64,000 nucleotides of DNA from Saitoella complicata NRRL Y-17804 (lineage: Eukaryota; Ascomycota; Saitoellomycetes; Saitoellales; Saitoellaceae). Of the stretch, positions 30,915-40,458 are shown in pieces; position 1 is the first letter of the stretch, and the number at the start of each line of letters is the position of its first letter. The notes under the pieces were generated by a model. That model had not been told where the DNA came from. It was given only the letters and a program-made list of their open reading frames with translations, and made no database searches. The position numbers and the translations under genes are program-made. The DNA lies in the NCBI RefSeq assembly GCF_001661265.1, contig NW_017567007.1, forward strand, positions 332,458-396,457, written 5' to 3'.

Positions 30915-31255
30915 TCACGCAACAACCGTCACTATCGCCCCCGGAACCTCCATCGTCTCTCCCTCGTCGTCTTCATCCATGAAATCCTCCTATTGTCATG
31001 TCCCCTGTTAGCCTCACCTTCACCTCACACCCAACCCAGGGCCAAAGATCGAGTCCGACCGAAGGGAAGACTCACCTCATCATACACCACCCTCAAAATC
31101 AACGAACAACTCGGACACCGCGCAACATCCTCCCCCTCCCTCAACTCCTCGACGGTGATCTCGAATCGATCACCGCATGGACAGGGATAGGTGTATTTTT
31201 GGGTGTCGGGGTCGAAGGACATGTCTTCGATTTCGACTTCGTCGTAGAAGGACAT
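30915..31255 (-). CDS. DPH3: Diphthamide biosynthesis protein 3 (CSL zinc finger), 2 exons
   Basis: Exons 31076-31255 and 30915-30989 give 84 aa; the intron is 86 bp with a GTGAGT donor. The protein is a single CSL zinc finger: [14 protein letters not shown], then YPCPCGDRF and [13 protein letters not shown], which bind one metal through four Cys. Dph3/Kti11 passes electrons to the Dph1-Dph2 radical-SAM enzyme for diphthamide on EF2 and also serves Elongator-dependent tRNA modification. The length matches the family, and the acidic tail [10 protein letters not shown] is typical. Confidence 0.93.
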
Positions 31256-31526
31256 TGCAACTGTTTAGCTGTGGAGCGAAGAGGGAGAGGAGAGGAGAGG
31301 AGAGGAGAGAGGGTGTTAGCGGGGGTGCCAAAATTCGCCCCGGGGTCAGGGGGTGAGACAGGCCGTGCATGGCGGTAGCTGATGAGCGTGAGATGTCAAG
31401 GAGCCGAATTTAATGGGAAATCGTTACTGCTGCCTCTGCTGACCTCCATCTACAGCCCTGTAGCTATATGCTCGGAACGCTGCAGGATTGACCCGAGCCT
31501 GCAACTCTAGGAGAAGTTAAAAGCAC

Positions 31527-32302
31527 TCATTTTTGCCCCAAAACCGCCTTCACAGCCTCATACCCCCCCAAATATACCCCAGCCCCAACCCCCGCGACCA
31601 CGACCCTCACCCCACCCCCCCTCCACATCTCACCCCCCCTCATCCCCCTCACAACCTCCCACATCCCCACCCCATCCTTCTTCTCACTCACCATGATTCG
31701 AGTTTTGATGACGTCGATTGGAGTCGTGAGGAGGGCAGCGGTCGCACCGGATATTGCCCCAGCGAGGGAGGGTGGGAGATGAAGGGTAGTGCGGAGGTGT
31801 TCGTAGAGGGGGAAGTGGAGGATTGTGAAAGGGATGTTGCGGGCTACTAAGCTTGAGTAGCCTTTCCAGATTGCGCGTACCCCGCCTTTTTGGATGAGCT
31901 TTTCGCCGGTTTTGAGGGAGGAGTCGGAGGAGGCGTCGGGGTTTATTTGGGCGTTTTGTTTGACTAGCTCGAAGGGGACACGGACGAGGCACGACACGGC
32001 TTCGGCGACGGAACTCGCTGCCAAATGGACTCCTGCTCCCTTTTTCCCGGTTGTGCGTTCGAGGAGTCGTTTTAGGGTGTCGTAGGTGAGGAAGAATATG
32101 CCGGCCGAGGGCGCGCCGGCACACACGACTGGACCTATGCCTTTGAAGACGCCGCGGACACTATATGGGGAGGTGGATGGGGAAGGGGATTGAAGTCGGG
32201 TTTTGATGGTGTCGATGGGGTGGAGGAGGAGGTCTGTTAGGGTTCCTGCTAGAGCTCCTGACTGGGTCCATTAGCTTTCACGGATCAAACCGGCAAGGGG
32301 AG
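31527..32302 (-). CDS. PET8: Mitochondrial SAM carrier (Pet8/SAM5 type), 5' end lost in the assembly gap
   Basis: The visible exon 31527-32261 (245 codons with stop) starts SGALAGTLTDLLLHPIDTIK, the first carrier repeat. It continues through VRVPFELVKQ and TPIDVIKTRIM, the second and third signature motifs. The branch-like GCTAATG and CCCAG acceptor at 32262-32280 show that an upstream exon exists, and its sequence falls in the N run starting at 32303. The motif set matches S-adenosylmethionine transporters that import SAM into mitochondria. The gene itself is probably intact; only the assembly is incomplete. Confidence 0.82.
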
Positions 32303-32690
32303 NNNNNNNNNNNNNNNNNNNNNNNNNNNNNNNNNNNNNNNNNNNNNNNNNNNNNNNNNNNNNNNNNNNNNNNNNNNNNNNNNNNNNNNNNNNNNNNNNN
32401 NNNNNNNNNNNNNNNNNNNNNNNNNNNNNNNNNNNNNNNNNNNNNNNNNNNNNNNNNNNNNNNNNNNNNNNNNNNNNNNNNNNNNNNNNNNNNNNNNNNN
32501 NNNNNNNNNNNNNNNNNNNNNNNNNNNNNNNNNNNNNNNNNNNNNNNNNNNNNNNNNNNNNNNNNNNNNNNNNNNNNNNNNNNNNNNNNNNNNNNNNNNN
32601 NNNNNNNNNNNNNNNNNNNNNNNNNNNNNNNNNNNNNNNNNNNNNNNNNNNNNNNNNNNNNNNNNNNNNNNNNNNNNNNNNNNNNNNNNN
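32303..32690. other. Assembly gap (388 N)
   Basis: Unknown bases. Any ORFs called across it are meaningless. It hides the first exon and promoter of the SAM carrier gene and possibly part of the PMP3 promoter. Confidence 1.
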
Positions 32691-32912
32691 GGGCACATAC
32701 GATGAATGAATCCGACATCGATATAGCCCAACGTTGTCCATCCCAGATTCGGACATGCCTCCTCGGTAACGTCGACAATGACATCACCACACACCCGCGG
32801 CCCAAGCCACGACTTCGCCACTCGCTCACACGTACCACCCGTGTACTCCTCTCTCGTACATCTCATCCTTCTCCCATCAACAAACAAACAAACAAACATA
32901 CAAGCATACAAG

Positions 32913-33414
32913 ATGGGCTTCACCTGCCCAGACCTCTTCCTCTGCCTCCTCGCAGTCCTCATCCCACCCATCCCAGTCGGTATCAAAGCTGGGTTCTGTA
33001 CCGCTGATCGTGAGTCATCCCCATCCCTCCCTTCTCCCCCCTTCAACCCTAACCCTGTGGGCGATAGTGTTGATCAATATTTGTTTGTGCGTATTGGGCG
33101 TTATCCCCGGCTTGGTGCATGCGTGGTACATCATCGGAAAGTATCCCGAACATGACCGCCGCCGTGCTGCTCGAGGTTCGCAGCAGCGGTCGCGGTCCGT
33201 GAGGGAGGATTTAGAGCGTGCGCAGCGGACGCGTCTGGGACCTGGGTATCAACGTGTACCTCAGAAGGAGCAGCGGAATTATGGAGCGGTTCCGAGGGGG
33301 GAGGAAGGTGTGGGTGAGGGATCGAGTGCTGGTGGTGTTGGGGGGCAGGGCGAGGTACCGCCGAGTTATGCGAGTGTTGTGAAGGGGGATAATAAGGTTC
33401 AGACGGATGATTGA
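32913..33414 (+). CDS. PMP3-family membrane proteolipid with long cytosolic tail, 2 exons
   Basis: Exons 32913-33009 and 33068-33414 give 147 aa; the 58-bp intron has a GTGAGT donor. Residues 1-58 are the Pmp3/UPF0057 core: FLCLLAVLIPPIPVGIK, then FCTADLLINICLCVLG and VIPGLVHAWYIIGKY, two membrane hairpin helices. Pmp3 controls plasma-membrane potential and salt sensitivity in yeast. Typical Pmp3 is about 55 aa. This one adds about 90 hydrophilic residues, rich in Arg, Gln and Gly, ending near EVPPSYASVV. PPSY is a PPxY motif of the kind bound by Rsp5-type WW domains. Confidence 0.9.
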
Positions 33415-33554
33415 GCTCCATTGTGAGGGTAAGAGGTGATGAGGGTCTTTGACTGCATTCGTTGGGAAATGCGGCTTTCTTGTATTGTTCATAAAAAACC
33501 CTGGTCTGCCTGCCAAAACTGAATCTGAGTATGACAAAACCGTTGCATGCTTGA

Positions 33555-33626
33555 GCTTCCATAGCTCAGTGGTAGAGCGAGAGATTGCAGATCTCTAGGT
33601 CAGGTGTTCGAATCACCTTGGAAGCT
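33555..33626 (+). tRNA. tRNA-Cys (anticodon GCA), copy 2
   Basis: Same sequence as copy 1 except for the 3' acceptor strand, which here is TGGAAGC and pairs perfectly with GCTTCCA. The anticodon loop is TTGCAGA. It shares the immediate upstream sequence TTGCATGCTTGA with copy 3. Confidence 0.95.
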
Positions 33627-33856
33627 TTCTTTTGCGTTTTCTGGCAGCAATGATTTTCAATCAATCCAATCCTGAACCAGCTTTCATTCTCAACTCAATT
33701 ACGACCTCTTTCCTCTTTCCAACATTTTCTCGTCGTACCGTGCCTGGCCGCGCTTCCAGCACTTCGCCTAAACCGCCTAACGTAGACGCTTCGAAGCTTC
33801 ACGTCACGTTCCGATCAACCACCGACCGACCAACAAAGCATTCGACAACAATCACA

Positions 33857-34421
33857 ATGACCGGAGAAGGCTGGCTGTTTCTTTTCGCCGTGTTGATCAA
33901 TGCGGTGAACTTGTTCTTGCAGGTGTTCTTTACGATCATGTAGGTTCAATCCGCTCGTTGCGCCTTCGTGTTTCACGGGGAGACGAGTCTTGGTTACGGT
34001 GATGCTGACCCTTGTGCGACGACAGGTACTCCGACCTCGAATGTGATTACATCAACCCCATCGACCTCTGCAACAAACTCAATTGGTGGATCTTCCCGGA
34101 AATGGGCATTCACGCCTTCACTACCGTCCTCCTGCTCCTCAACGGTCAATGGATTGCCACGGCCCTCAACTTGCCCCTCCTTGCGTACAACGTCAACAAA
34201 GTCGTCAACAACGCTCATTTGTTGGATGCGACTGAGATCTTTAGGACGTTGGGGAAGCATAAGAAGGAGAGCTTTGTGAAGTTGGGATTCCATTTGGTGT
34301 TGTTTTTCTTCTACCTTTACAGGTGAGTTGGGGCAGGGGGGTGGTGTATGCGTGGTTTGTCTGGATGTGTCGTACTGACTGTTTGTGTAGCATGATCGTT
34401 GCGTTGATCCGTGATGATTAA
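33857..34421 (+). CDS. ERV14: ER cargo receptor Erv14/cornichon, 3 exons
   Basis: Exons 33857-33939, 34026-34322 and 34391-34421 give 136 aa; introns are 86 and 68 bp. The protein matches cornichon throughout: [60 protein letters not shown] and an acidic RDD end. Three to four membrane helices fill it. Erv14 loads membrane cargo into COPII vesicles leaving the ER. The first splice falls inside the Met codon of FFTIMYSD, and the last exon encodes just ten residues. Confidence 0.95.
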
Positions 34422-34781
34422 AGTGCGTCGCACCTGATATGAAGGTTGGAATGTGAGAGAGGCAATGGACGGAGTGTGCTGAGTTGTTAGACAGCGGAGC
34501 GGCTCAAGTCTTATTTATGGGGCTGTAGACTCGGCGTCGGGATGCTCGATATGGAGTGTACGATCGAATGGAGAAGAGAAACGTTCGCTTGAAGGGGGTG
34601 CTGTGTTGCTGTAATGTCATAATAAAGGGTTTTGCATACAAGAACCCGCATCTGTCGTTTCAACGGAATATGCTTCGTGACGGGGTATCATATCTCAAGA
34701 ATATGTGAACGCAACGTTCTTTATATCCTCTGCGTTGCCGCGTCAACCTCGTCGTAATCTATAGCACCAATCGTGCTCCCA
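34422..34781. other. Convergent intergenic region, 360 bp
   Basis: This holds the 3' flanks of ERV14 (+) and the GMF gene (-). AATAAA at 34620-34625 could serve ERV14 polyadenylation. No gene is seen. Confidence 0.45.
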
Positions 34782-35272
34782 CTACATCAATTGCTCCTTC
34801 ACCCACTCATCCGTCAAATCATCTCCGTCCCTACACTCCAACACCTTCCCAGTATCACATTTCTCCGCAAACCACACCCTCGCACTGGCATACAACATCG
34901 TCATCTCCAAACTACTCGTCCGTGGTGCCCAATACAGCATGCACAACGGCGTACTCTTCCTCCCATCATCAAATTCCAATTCATACGACAACAAAACGAA
35001 TCGTGGGGTGTTGTCGGGGAGTTCGTCAGCGAGTTCCTCGATGGAGGAGAGAGTCAGGGGACCGTCTTCCGTTGCGGAGTCGGGGATGATATCGTGGTTT
35101 GTTTTGGAGATGGAGAAGATTAGGCAGGCTGTGCCCTTTTTGGAGCTGTGCAACGGGTTTAGCTGGGGGGTCATGCGAAGCCTGGCAAACTGTCGTACCC
35201 TTTGAGACGGAAGTCCCGGATGGACTTTTGGTTTTCGGTGGAGAGCGCGAATAGACGGGCTTCTGATGCCAT
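34782..35272 (-). CDS. GMF-type ADF/cofilin protein (Aim7-like), 2 exons
   Basis: Exons 35199-35272 and 34782-35145 give 145 aa; the 53-bp intron has a GCTAAAC branch. It starts MASEARLFALSTENQKSIRD and continues FRLKGSKKGTACLIFSISK, RFVLLSYELEFDDGRKSTPL and LYASARVWFAEKCDTGKVLE. This is a single ADF-homology domain of the glia maturation factor type, which binds Arp2/3 and debranches actin rather than severing filaments. Length and order match the family. Without splicing, the N-terminal 25 residues would be lost. Confidence 0.9.
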
Positions 35273-35401
35273 TGCGATTGATCTCAATTGGAAGGTTGCT
35301 GGTAAGCTTTGGTGTGTTGCGACGTTGGGGTTCAGCCGTACGGCGATGACGTTCGGGACGTGTTGGTCAGATTGATTGTCATGAAGTCATTGCATGCTTG
35401 A

Positions 35402-35473
35402 GCTTCCATAGCTCAGTGGTAGAGCGAGAGATTGCAGATCTCTAGGTCAGGTGTTCGAACCACCTTGGGAGCT
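35402..35473 (+). tRNA. tRNA-Cys (anticodon GCA), copy 3
   Basis: A 72-nt cloverleaf as in copy 1, with one change in the T arm (CGAACC for CGAATC). The anticodon loop is TTGCAGA. Upstream TTGCATGCTTGA is shared with copy 2, indicating duplication of a segment larger than the tRNA itself. A T-rich terminator follows. Confidence 0.95.
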
Positions 35474-35758
35474 TCTCTTTTTGTTCTTTTGCGCTCTGAG
35501 TTTCTTGCAGAGCGCGCCCTGGTTCCCTGGTGCACGTGAATTCGAAGACCCTCAAACTCGAGTACGTTTACGGATCAACCTTAAGTCGCTGCAACACTTC
35601 CTGGAAGACTGATCGCTTCTAAAGCTTCCAACCTCCGCCTATACTCGAGTCTTCTCAAGCACTCTCGCCCTCTCAAGATTTCTGGTTCACCAAGTGCGAC
35701 GCCGAGAAGCCAGAGAGAAAGTAATTGCGACGAATAGCAGCACCAAACCATCAAGAAA

Positions 35759-36733
35759 ATGCCTCGCGACCTCGACCCTTCGATTTCAGAACGCAACTTT
35801 GTGCTAGATGCACTGCGGCAAGGTCTCCGTGTCGATGGAAGAGTGGTGGATCAAACCAGGGACTTGGAGATTACGTTTGGTGACGAATACGGAAACGTCG
35901 ACGTAAGAATGGGAAAAACAAGGTGCGCAGATGCGTTCGTTACGAATCTGTTCTTCATGGCTAATCCTTTTACGTACAGAGTTCTCGCGAGAATATCCGC
36001 CGACATCGCACAACCATACCCCAACAAACCCTTCGAAGGTTTCTTTGCCATCAACACCTCCCTCTCACCCATGTCATCCCCAGCACACTCCCACTCCTCT
36101 TCCGCCGAAGAAACCGAATTCCACATCTCGACACTCATTGAGAAATCCATCCGAAGAAGTCAGGCGCTGGATACCGAATCCCTCTGTATCGTTGCCGGCA
36201 AGAAATGCTGGCACGTCCGAGCCGACGTGCACTTCCTCGATGGCGACGGTGGACTCCTCGATGCTGCCTCCATCGCTGTCATGGCAGGTCTCCTACATTT
36301 CCGAAGACCAGATTTGAGGATCGAGGGAAGTGAGGTGTATGTCTACCCCCTCTCCGAACGCGTCGGAGTCCCCCTCGTTCTCCTCCACACCCCGATCTGC
36401 ACAACAATCTCCTACTTCCCGCCCACGCTCGAAACTGACCCCCTCCTCCCTGTCCTCGACGTGACACTCCAGGAAGAACGACTTCGAACATCTGAGCTCA
36501 CGTTAACCCTTAATACCCAGAATGAGTTGACGATGATACATAAAGCGGGGGGAGCGGTGGTGCCGGCGCATGAGGTGCTCAGGGCGGCGAGGGTTGCGAG
36601 TGAGAAGTGTAGGGGGGTTGTGGAGTTGGTTAAGAGACGAATTGTCAAGGACGAGGAAATCAGGAAGCAGGATGGGCGGGGAGGGTATTTTGAGGGTGAG
36701 GCGGCTGAGGATAGGAAGGTTAGAGTGCCATGA
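35759..36733 (+). CDS. RRP45: Exosome subunit Rrp45, 2 exons
   Basis: Exons 35759-35922 and 35980-36733 give 305 aa. The 57-bp intron is a multiple of three with no stop, but splicing restores the family sequence VRMGKTRVLARISADI, so it is real. This is an RNase PH-fold protein (SISERNFVLDALRQGLRVDGR, KCWHVRADVHFLDGDGGLLD), one of six ring subunits of the RNA exosome that degrades and trims RNA in nucleus and cytosol. The eukaryotic ring is catalytically inactive. C-terminal charged residues (KDEEIRKQDGRGG) form a tail. Confidence 0.92.
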   Translation: MPRDLDPSISERNFVLDALRQGLRVDGRVVDQTRDLEITFGDEYGNVDVRMGKTRCADAFVTNLFFMANPFTYRVLARISADIAQPYPNKPFEGFFAINTSLSPMSSPAHSHSSSAEETEFHISTLIEKSIRRSQALDTESLCIVAGKKCWHVRADVHFLDGDGGLLDAASIAVMAGLLHFRRPDLRIEGSEVYVYPLSERVGVPLVLLHTPICTTISYFPPTLETDPLLPVLDVTLQEERLRTSELTLTLNTQNELTMIHKAGGAVVPAHEVLRAARVASEKCRGVVELVKRRIVKDEEIRKQDGRGGYFEGEAAEDRKVRVP

Positions 36734-36838
36734 GTCTGTTAAAGTGGGGACAGATACTACATACACTAAGAGCATAATGAAGCGTTCCCGGCAGAAATTG
36801 GGTGTCACTTGTACATATCTATTATAGTCCAACCTATC

Positions 36839-38440
36839 CTATTTCCCGGCTCTCGCCTTCAGCCCTTCGACCCACCACGGCACCTGCCTCAACCCCCTCA
36901 GTATGCCATAATACTCCCTCACGACCAGTAAAGCACCATGATGCCCTTCTTGGAGAGCCCGAATAAACTCCTCCTCAAGTACCGTCGGCCACGCCAGAAT
37001 CTGGGATAAGCTAGCTCCGGCTCCAGATTGTCTCAGCCATAGCAATTGTCGAATCGCTCCCGTGTAACGCGGGTTCGAGAGGAGTGGCTGGAGCACAGGC
37101 GGCATGTTACGCTCCCACTCTCCCATGTCCTCCATCACTCCACCAACCCCATGACCAGCAACACTAGCAATTGCCTCAAATGCCTCCCTCCCCATCAGCC
37201 CCCTCTGCCTCAAGACTCCCATAACGCCCCTAACGCTCCTCATCCCCTGAATCCACCCCATCGCTATACCCTCTCCATATGCGTTTGGACTGGTGTTCGA
37301 ATTCCATCGCGTAAGCGCCACTTCCAAGATCGCGAGTGCGATGGAAGTGAGCATGAGTATAGCCGCGGTAGACGGAGTAGGTGAGATGAGGGTTTGGTGG
37401 AAGGTGGTGTAGGCAAAGGTACGATGATGGAGAGTCAGTGCGCTTGGATGCGGTGCTGAATTGCCGGTGTCGAGATGGGCGGACGAGAGGGCTAGGATTG
37501 CGTGCATGAGACTGTTTCCCCCATCGGGTGTGGATGACCCGAATGCGAGGTCGGGGATTTGGTGGAGCCAGAGGCCGGATGTGTGTGGGTCTGCGAGGGT
37601 ATGTGCTGTGCGGGAGATGTAGTTGTGGAGGAGGCGGAGGTGGGAGAGGTAGCCGCCGCCTGGGGTGAGGCTGGGTGTTGGAGAGGCGGTGGCGAGTTGG
37701 GAGAGTTGGAGGGGGGATGGGGGGATGCATAGGGCGGTTGGGGATATTGTGAGGTTTGTTGGGGTGGTGAAGTAAAGATTGAAGATGGCTGATGACGGTC
37801 CTGGTGGTGATAGATTGGTGAAGTTGCTATGTGCGGGTTCAGTGGGTATCGCAGTGTTCACGAAACCGTTCGTCGTAGCCGCTCCAAAGATAGAAGTCGT
37901 ATTCACCACTGGGTGTAATATTCCATCCGTGGAACCAATTCCCATAGCGGCGTTCTGCAATCGTTTCGACGCACTATCGATCGTTGCAGAAGTCCAGCGT
38001 GCCAGTGCTGCTGTTCCCGTACTCGTGCTGGGCGACACAGTCAAAGCAACAGATCGAGATCCTTCAACCGCACGTCTCTTCCTGATCGGTCCATCATCAT
38101 GACTAACCGTAGCCGATGCTCTGCGGGCAGGTGCCTTCACCACGCCCTCGGAGCCTCCACCAAAACCAAGTACCAAGACCTCCTTCCTCTCATCTCCTCT
38201 ATCCTCTCCTTCTCCTTCTTCACGCTCGTCTTCACCCTTCCGCATCGTACTCTCGATGTCACACTCCTCTTGCGATCCATGCCTCACGCAATTCGCACAA
38301 TGCGGTTGTACCTCATCGCACTTGATACGACGTGCTTTGCAAATCGAGCACCCTGTTCGCGATTTCGTGTGGGATTTCCGCTTGAGCTTGGGACGTTTTG
38401 AGGCGTGTTGGTTGTCGTAGTCGCCGTCGGATTCAAGCAT
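36839..38440 (-). CDS. Zn2Cys6 transcription factor
   Basis: 533 aa, single exon. The DNA-binding zinc cluster lies at about residues 31-60: RTGCSICKARRIKCDEVQ then HCANCVRHGSQEEC, spacing C-X2-C-X6-C-X6-C-X2-C-X8-C. A basic stretch (KRPKLKRKSHTKSRT) precedes it. Residues 70-200 are low complexity. From about residue 250 the sequence is the alpha-helical fungal factor region (YLSHLRLLHNYISRTAHTL, ALTLHHRTFAYTTFHQTL) seen in the SREBP-like/UPC2-type subgroup. The target genes are unknown. It diverges from the Gfo/Idh/MocA gene, which it might regulate, but that is a guess. Confidence 0.88.
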   Translation of the reverse strand: MLESDGDYDNQHASKRPKLKRKSHTKSRTGCSICKARRIKCDEVQPHCANCVRHGSQEECDIESTMRKGEDEREEGEGEDRGDERKEVLVLGFGGGSEGVVKAPARRASATVSHDDGPIRKRRAVEGSRSVALTVSPSTSTGTAALARWTSATIDSASKRLQNAAMGIGSTDGILHPVVNTTSIFGAATTNGFVNTAIPTEPAHSNFTNLSPPGPSSAIFNLYFTTPTNLTISPTALCIPPSPLQLSQLATASPTPSLTPGGGYLSHLRLLHNYISRTAHTLADPHTSGLWLHQIPDLAFGSSTPDGGNSLMHAILALSSAHLDTGNSAPHPSALTLHHRTFAYTTFHQTLISPTPSTAAILMLTSIALAILEVALTRWNSNTSPNAYGEGIAMGWIQGMRSVRGVMGVLRQRGLMGREAFEAIASVAGHGVGGVMEDMGEWERNMPPVLQPLLSNPRYTGAIRQLLWLRQSGAGASLSQILAWPTVLEEEFIRALQEGHHGALLVVREYYGILRGLRQVPWWVEGLKARAGK

Positions 38441-38897
38441 TGGGATGATCACCCACGGAGGAAGCTTTGTGTATTAGCTGGAGAGCAGCTGAGTGGAAGG
38501 GTCATCGGACCGTGGATGACATGGATCTTGAACGTAAGGGTTGACGAGCTGGTGGAGGGGTCCTCCGATGCAACTTCCTGCGCGTACCCGCTCACCGAGA
38601 TTCCGGGAATACGAGGTCAATACGAAGGGTGGGAGATCACAAAGGCGGTTACAGCGGAGCTTCGGAAAAGGGATCATAAGAGAGACGTATCGCGGTCTAA
38701 CGTCTCATCCGTTCTTTTCCAGCTCGCCAGAAGCTTGTAAGCACGCCTCGAGCTCCACCGAGCACTCGTTTCCGCGGACCAGCGACCTCCGGCTATGTAA
38801 GACCCCACAATCAACCCCCCGCACCCGCTACGTCAAATATGTAGCCTTCGTCGGCGACGTCTTCGACAATTGCAATCCCAAGTGCGACTACACTGTC
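38441..38897. other. Divergent promoter region, 457 bp
   Basis: This lies between the zinc-cluster factor (-) and the oxidoreductase (+). It contains CGG and CCG triplets of the type such factors bind, but no convincing paired site. No gene is seen. Confidence 0.4.
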
Positions 38898-40051
38898 ATG
38901 GCTACTCAGAAGATCGGAATTGCCATCCTTGGCGCAGGCATCTTTGCCCGCGAACGTATGATTCATGATCTTATCCCTTTCCAACGCTGACACTGGGCTA
39001 TACAGAGCACCTCCCCGCGATCCAAGCATGCTCTTCTCTTGAATTGAAGGCGATCTACTCCCGCTCTCAAAAGTCCGCTTCTGCACTGGCCTCCATCGCT
39101 TCCTCATCCTCCTCGTCCACCATCGATGTTTACAGCGACGACTCTTCTGCTGCTCACAACCTCGACGCACTCCTCTCTCGCTCCGACATCCAAGCTGTGA
39201 TCATCGCTCTGCCAATTACCTCCCAACCCGCAATCGTCAAACGCGCCCTCTCCGCCGGTAAGCATGTCCTTTCCGAAAAACCCATCGCACCTACCGTCGA
39301 TGCGGCCCGTGAGCTGTTGGCACACTACGACTCCCTTCCAACCTCTTCTCGTGGTCTCTGGAGCATCGCGGAGAACTTCCGGTTCGAGCCGCATCTTGTG
39401 CGTGCGTCGGAGTTGGTTCAATCATCCGTCGGTCCCATTACCTCGTTTAGTTTGACAATGCTCACATCCGTTGAGCAAGACAATAAATGGCTCAACACCT
39501 CTTGGCGTGCGGAGCCTACGCATCCGGGTGGGTTCGTCCTCGATGGCGGAGTTCATAGCGCCGCTGGCCTCCGCCTTATCTTGGGAAAGGAGATTGAGAA
39601 GGTTAATTCGCGGACGAGGATCGTGAGGGAATATCTAGGAGGTGTGGATACCGTTCATGCTGTTTGTACGACGAGCGATGGTGTCGATGGAGCGTTCACG
39701 ATGTCCTTTGCTAGCGCGTATGAGAGGAACGAAATCCTTGTCGTGGGAGAGAAGGGATCAGTTCTGGTTGATGGCAAAATCGTAACACTCCTCTCCCCAT
39801 CGGGCGAGATCGTCACCCGCGACTCGTACGAATCCGAACCCGCACCTGGCGAGAAGAAGATCGGTTCAGAGCCCGGTGTGGAGGCCGTTGGTGCCGAAGT
39901 GAAGGAGTTTGCGGAGGCGATTTTGAGGGCAAGCGTCGATGAGGAGAGGAGTGGGGTTAGGACTGCGGTGAGGGATTTGGCGTTGATTGAGGGGTTGTTG
40001 AGGAGTGGGGAGAAGGGAGGAGAGGTTGTTGTGTTGGACAATGAGGTGTAG
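38898..40051 (+). CDS. Gfo/Idh/MocA-family oxidoreductase, 2 exons
   Basis: Exons 38898-38955 and 39006-40051 give 367 aa; the 50-bp intron has a GTATGA donor. The N-terminal Rossmann fold has IGIAILGAGIFAREQHLPAI. The family's catalytic EKP motif is in GKHVLSEKPIAPTVDAA, and GGFVLDGGVHSAAGLRLIL is the C-terminal-domain signature. Members oxidise or reduce sugars and dihydrodiols with NAD(P). The substrate cannot be read. The N-terminal exon supplies the glycine motif, which fixes the start. Confidence 0.9.
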
Positions 40052-40458
40052 GGGTGTGGACGTGGCTGACTATATGGATACCTGAATTTCCCTAAATACA
40101 AGAATCTCATTTTCTGAGTTGTCTGGCGTGGGAGTGCGAGAACGAACCTCGAGGACCTTCAATCCATTGATCGTCAATACATAGAGGCATGTAGATAAGT
40201 AGTACTCATTCACTTAAACGAACTCAACAAGACAACACAAACATGCAACGTCTTCAAGTGTTGCTGGAGCAGGGGTCAACCGTGCATTCGGACCGCTTGC
40301 GGCCCCGCGATTCGACCCTGAACTCAATCGCAGCCAACAACACCCAACTGTTGCAGTTGGACTCGCAACCATAATCACCCACTTGAAATTGCTCTATCTA
40401 GCTGTTCTGCTCTTTAAGCTCTAGCTCTGCTGTTTCCGTGTTGCATCCAGAAAAAGCT
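40052..40458. other. Intergenic, 407 bp
   Basis: This lies between the oxidoreductase and the large unknown gene, both on the plus strand. No tRNA, ORF or repeat is recognised. Confidence 0.45.

Noticed and set aside
32271-33046. ORFs of 161-253 codons crossing the N run
   Set aside because: They are mostly undefined residues; the continuity of frame over N bases has no meaning.
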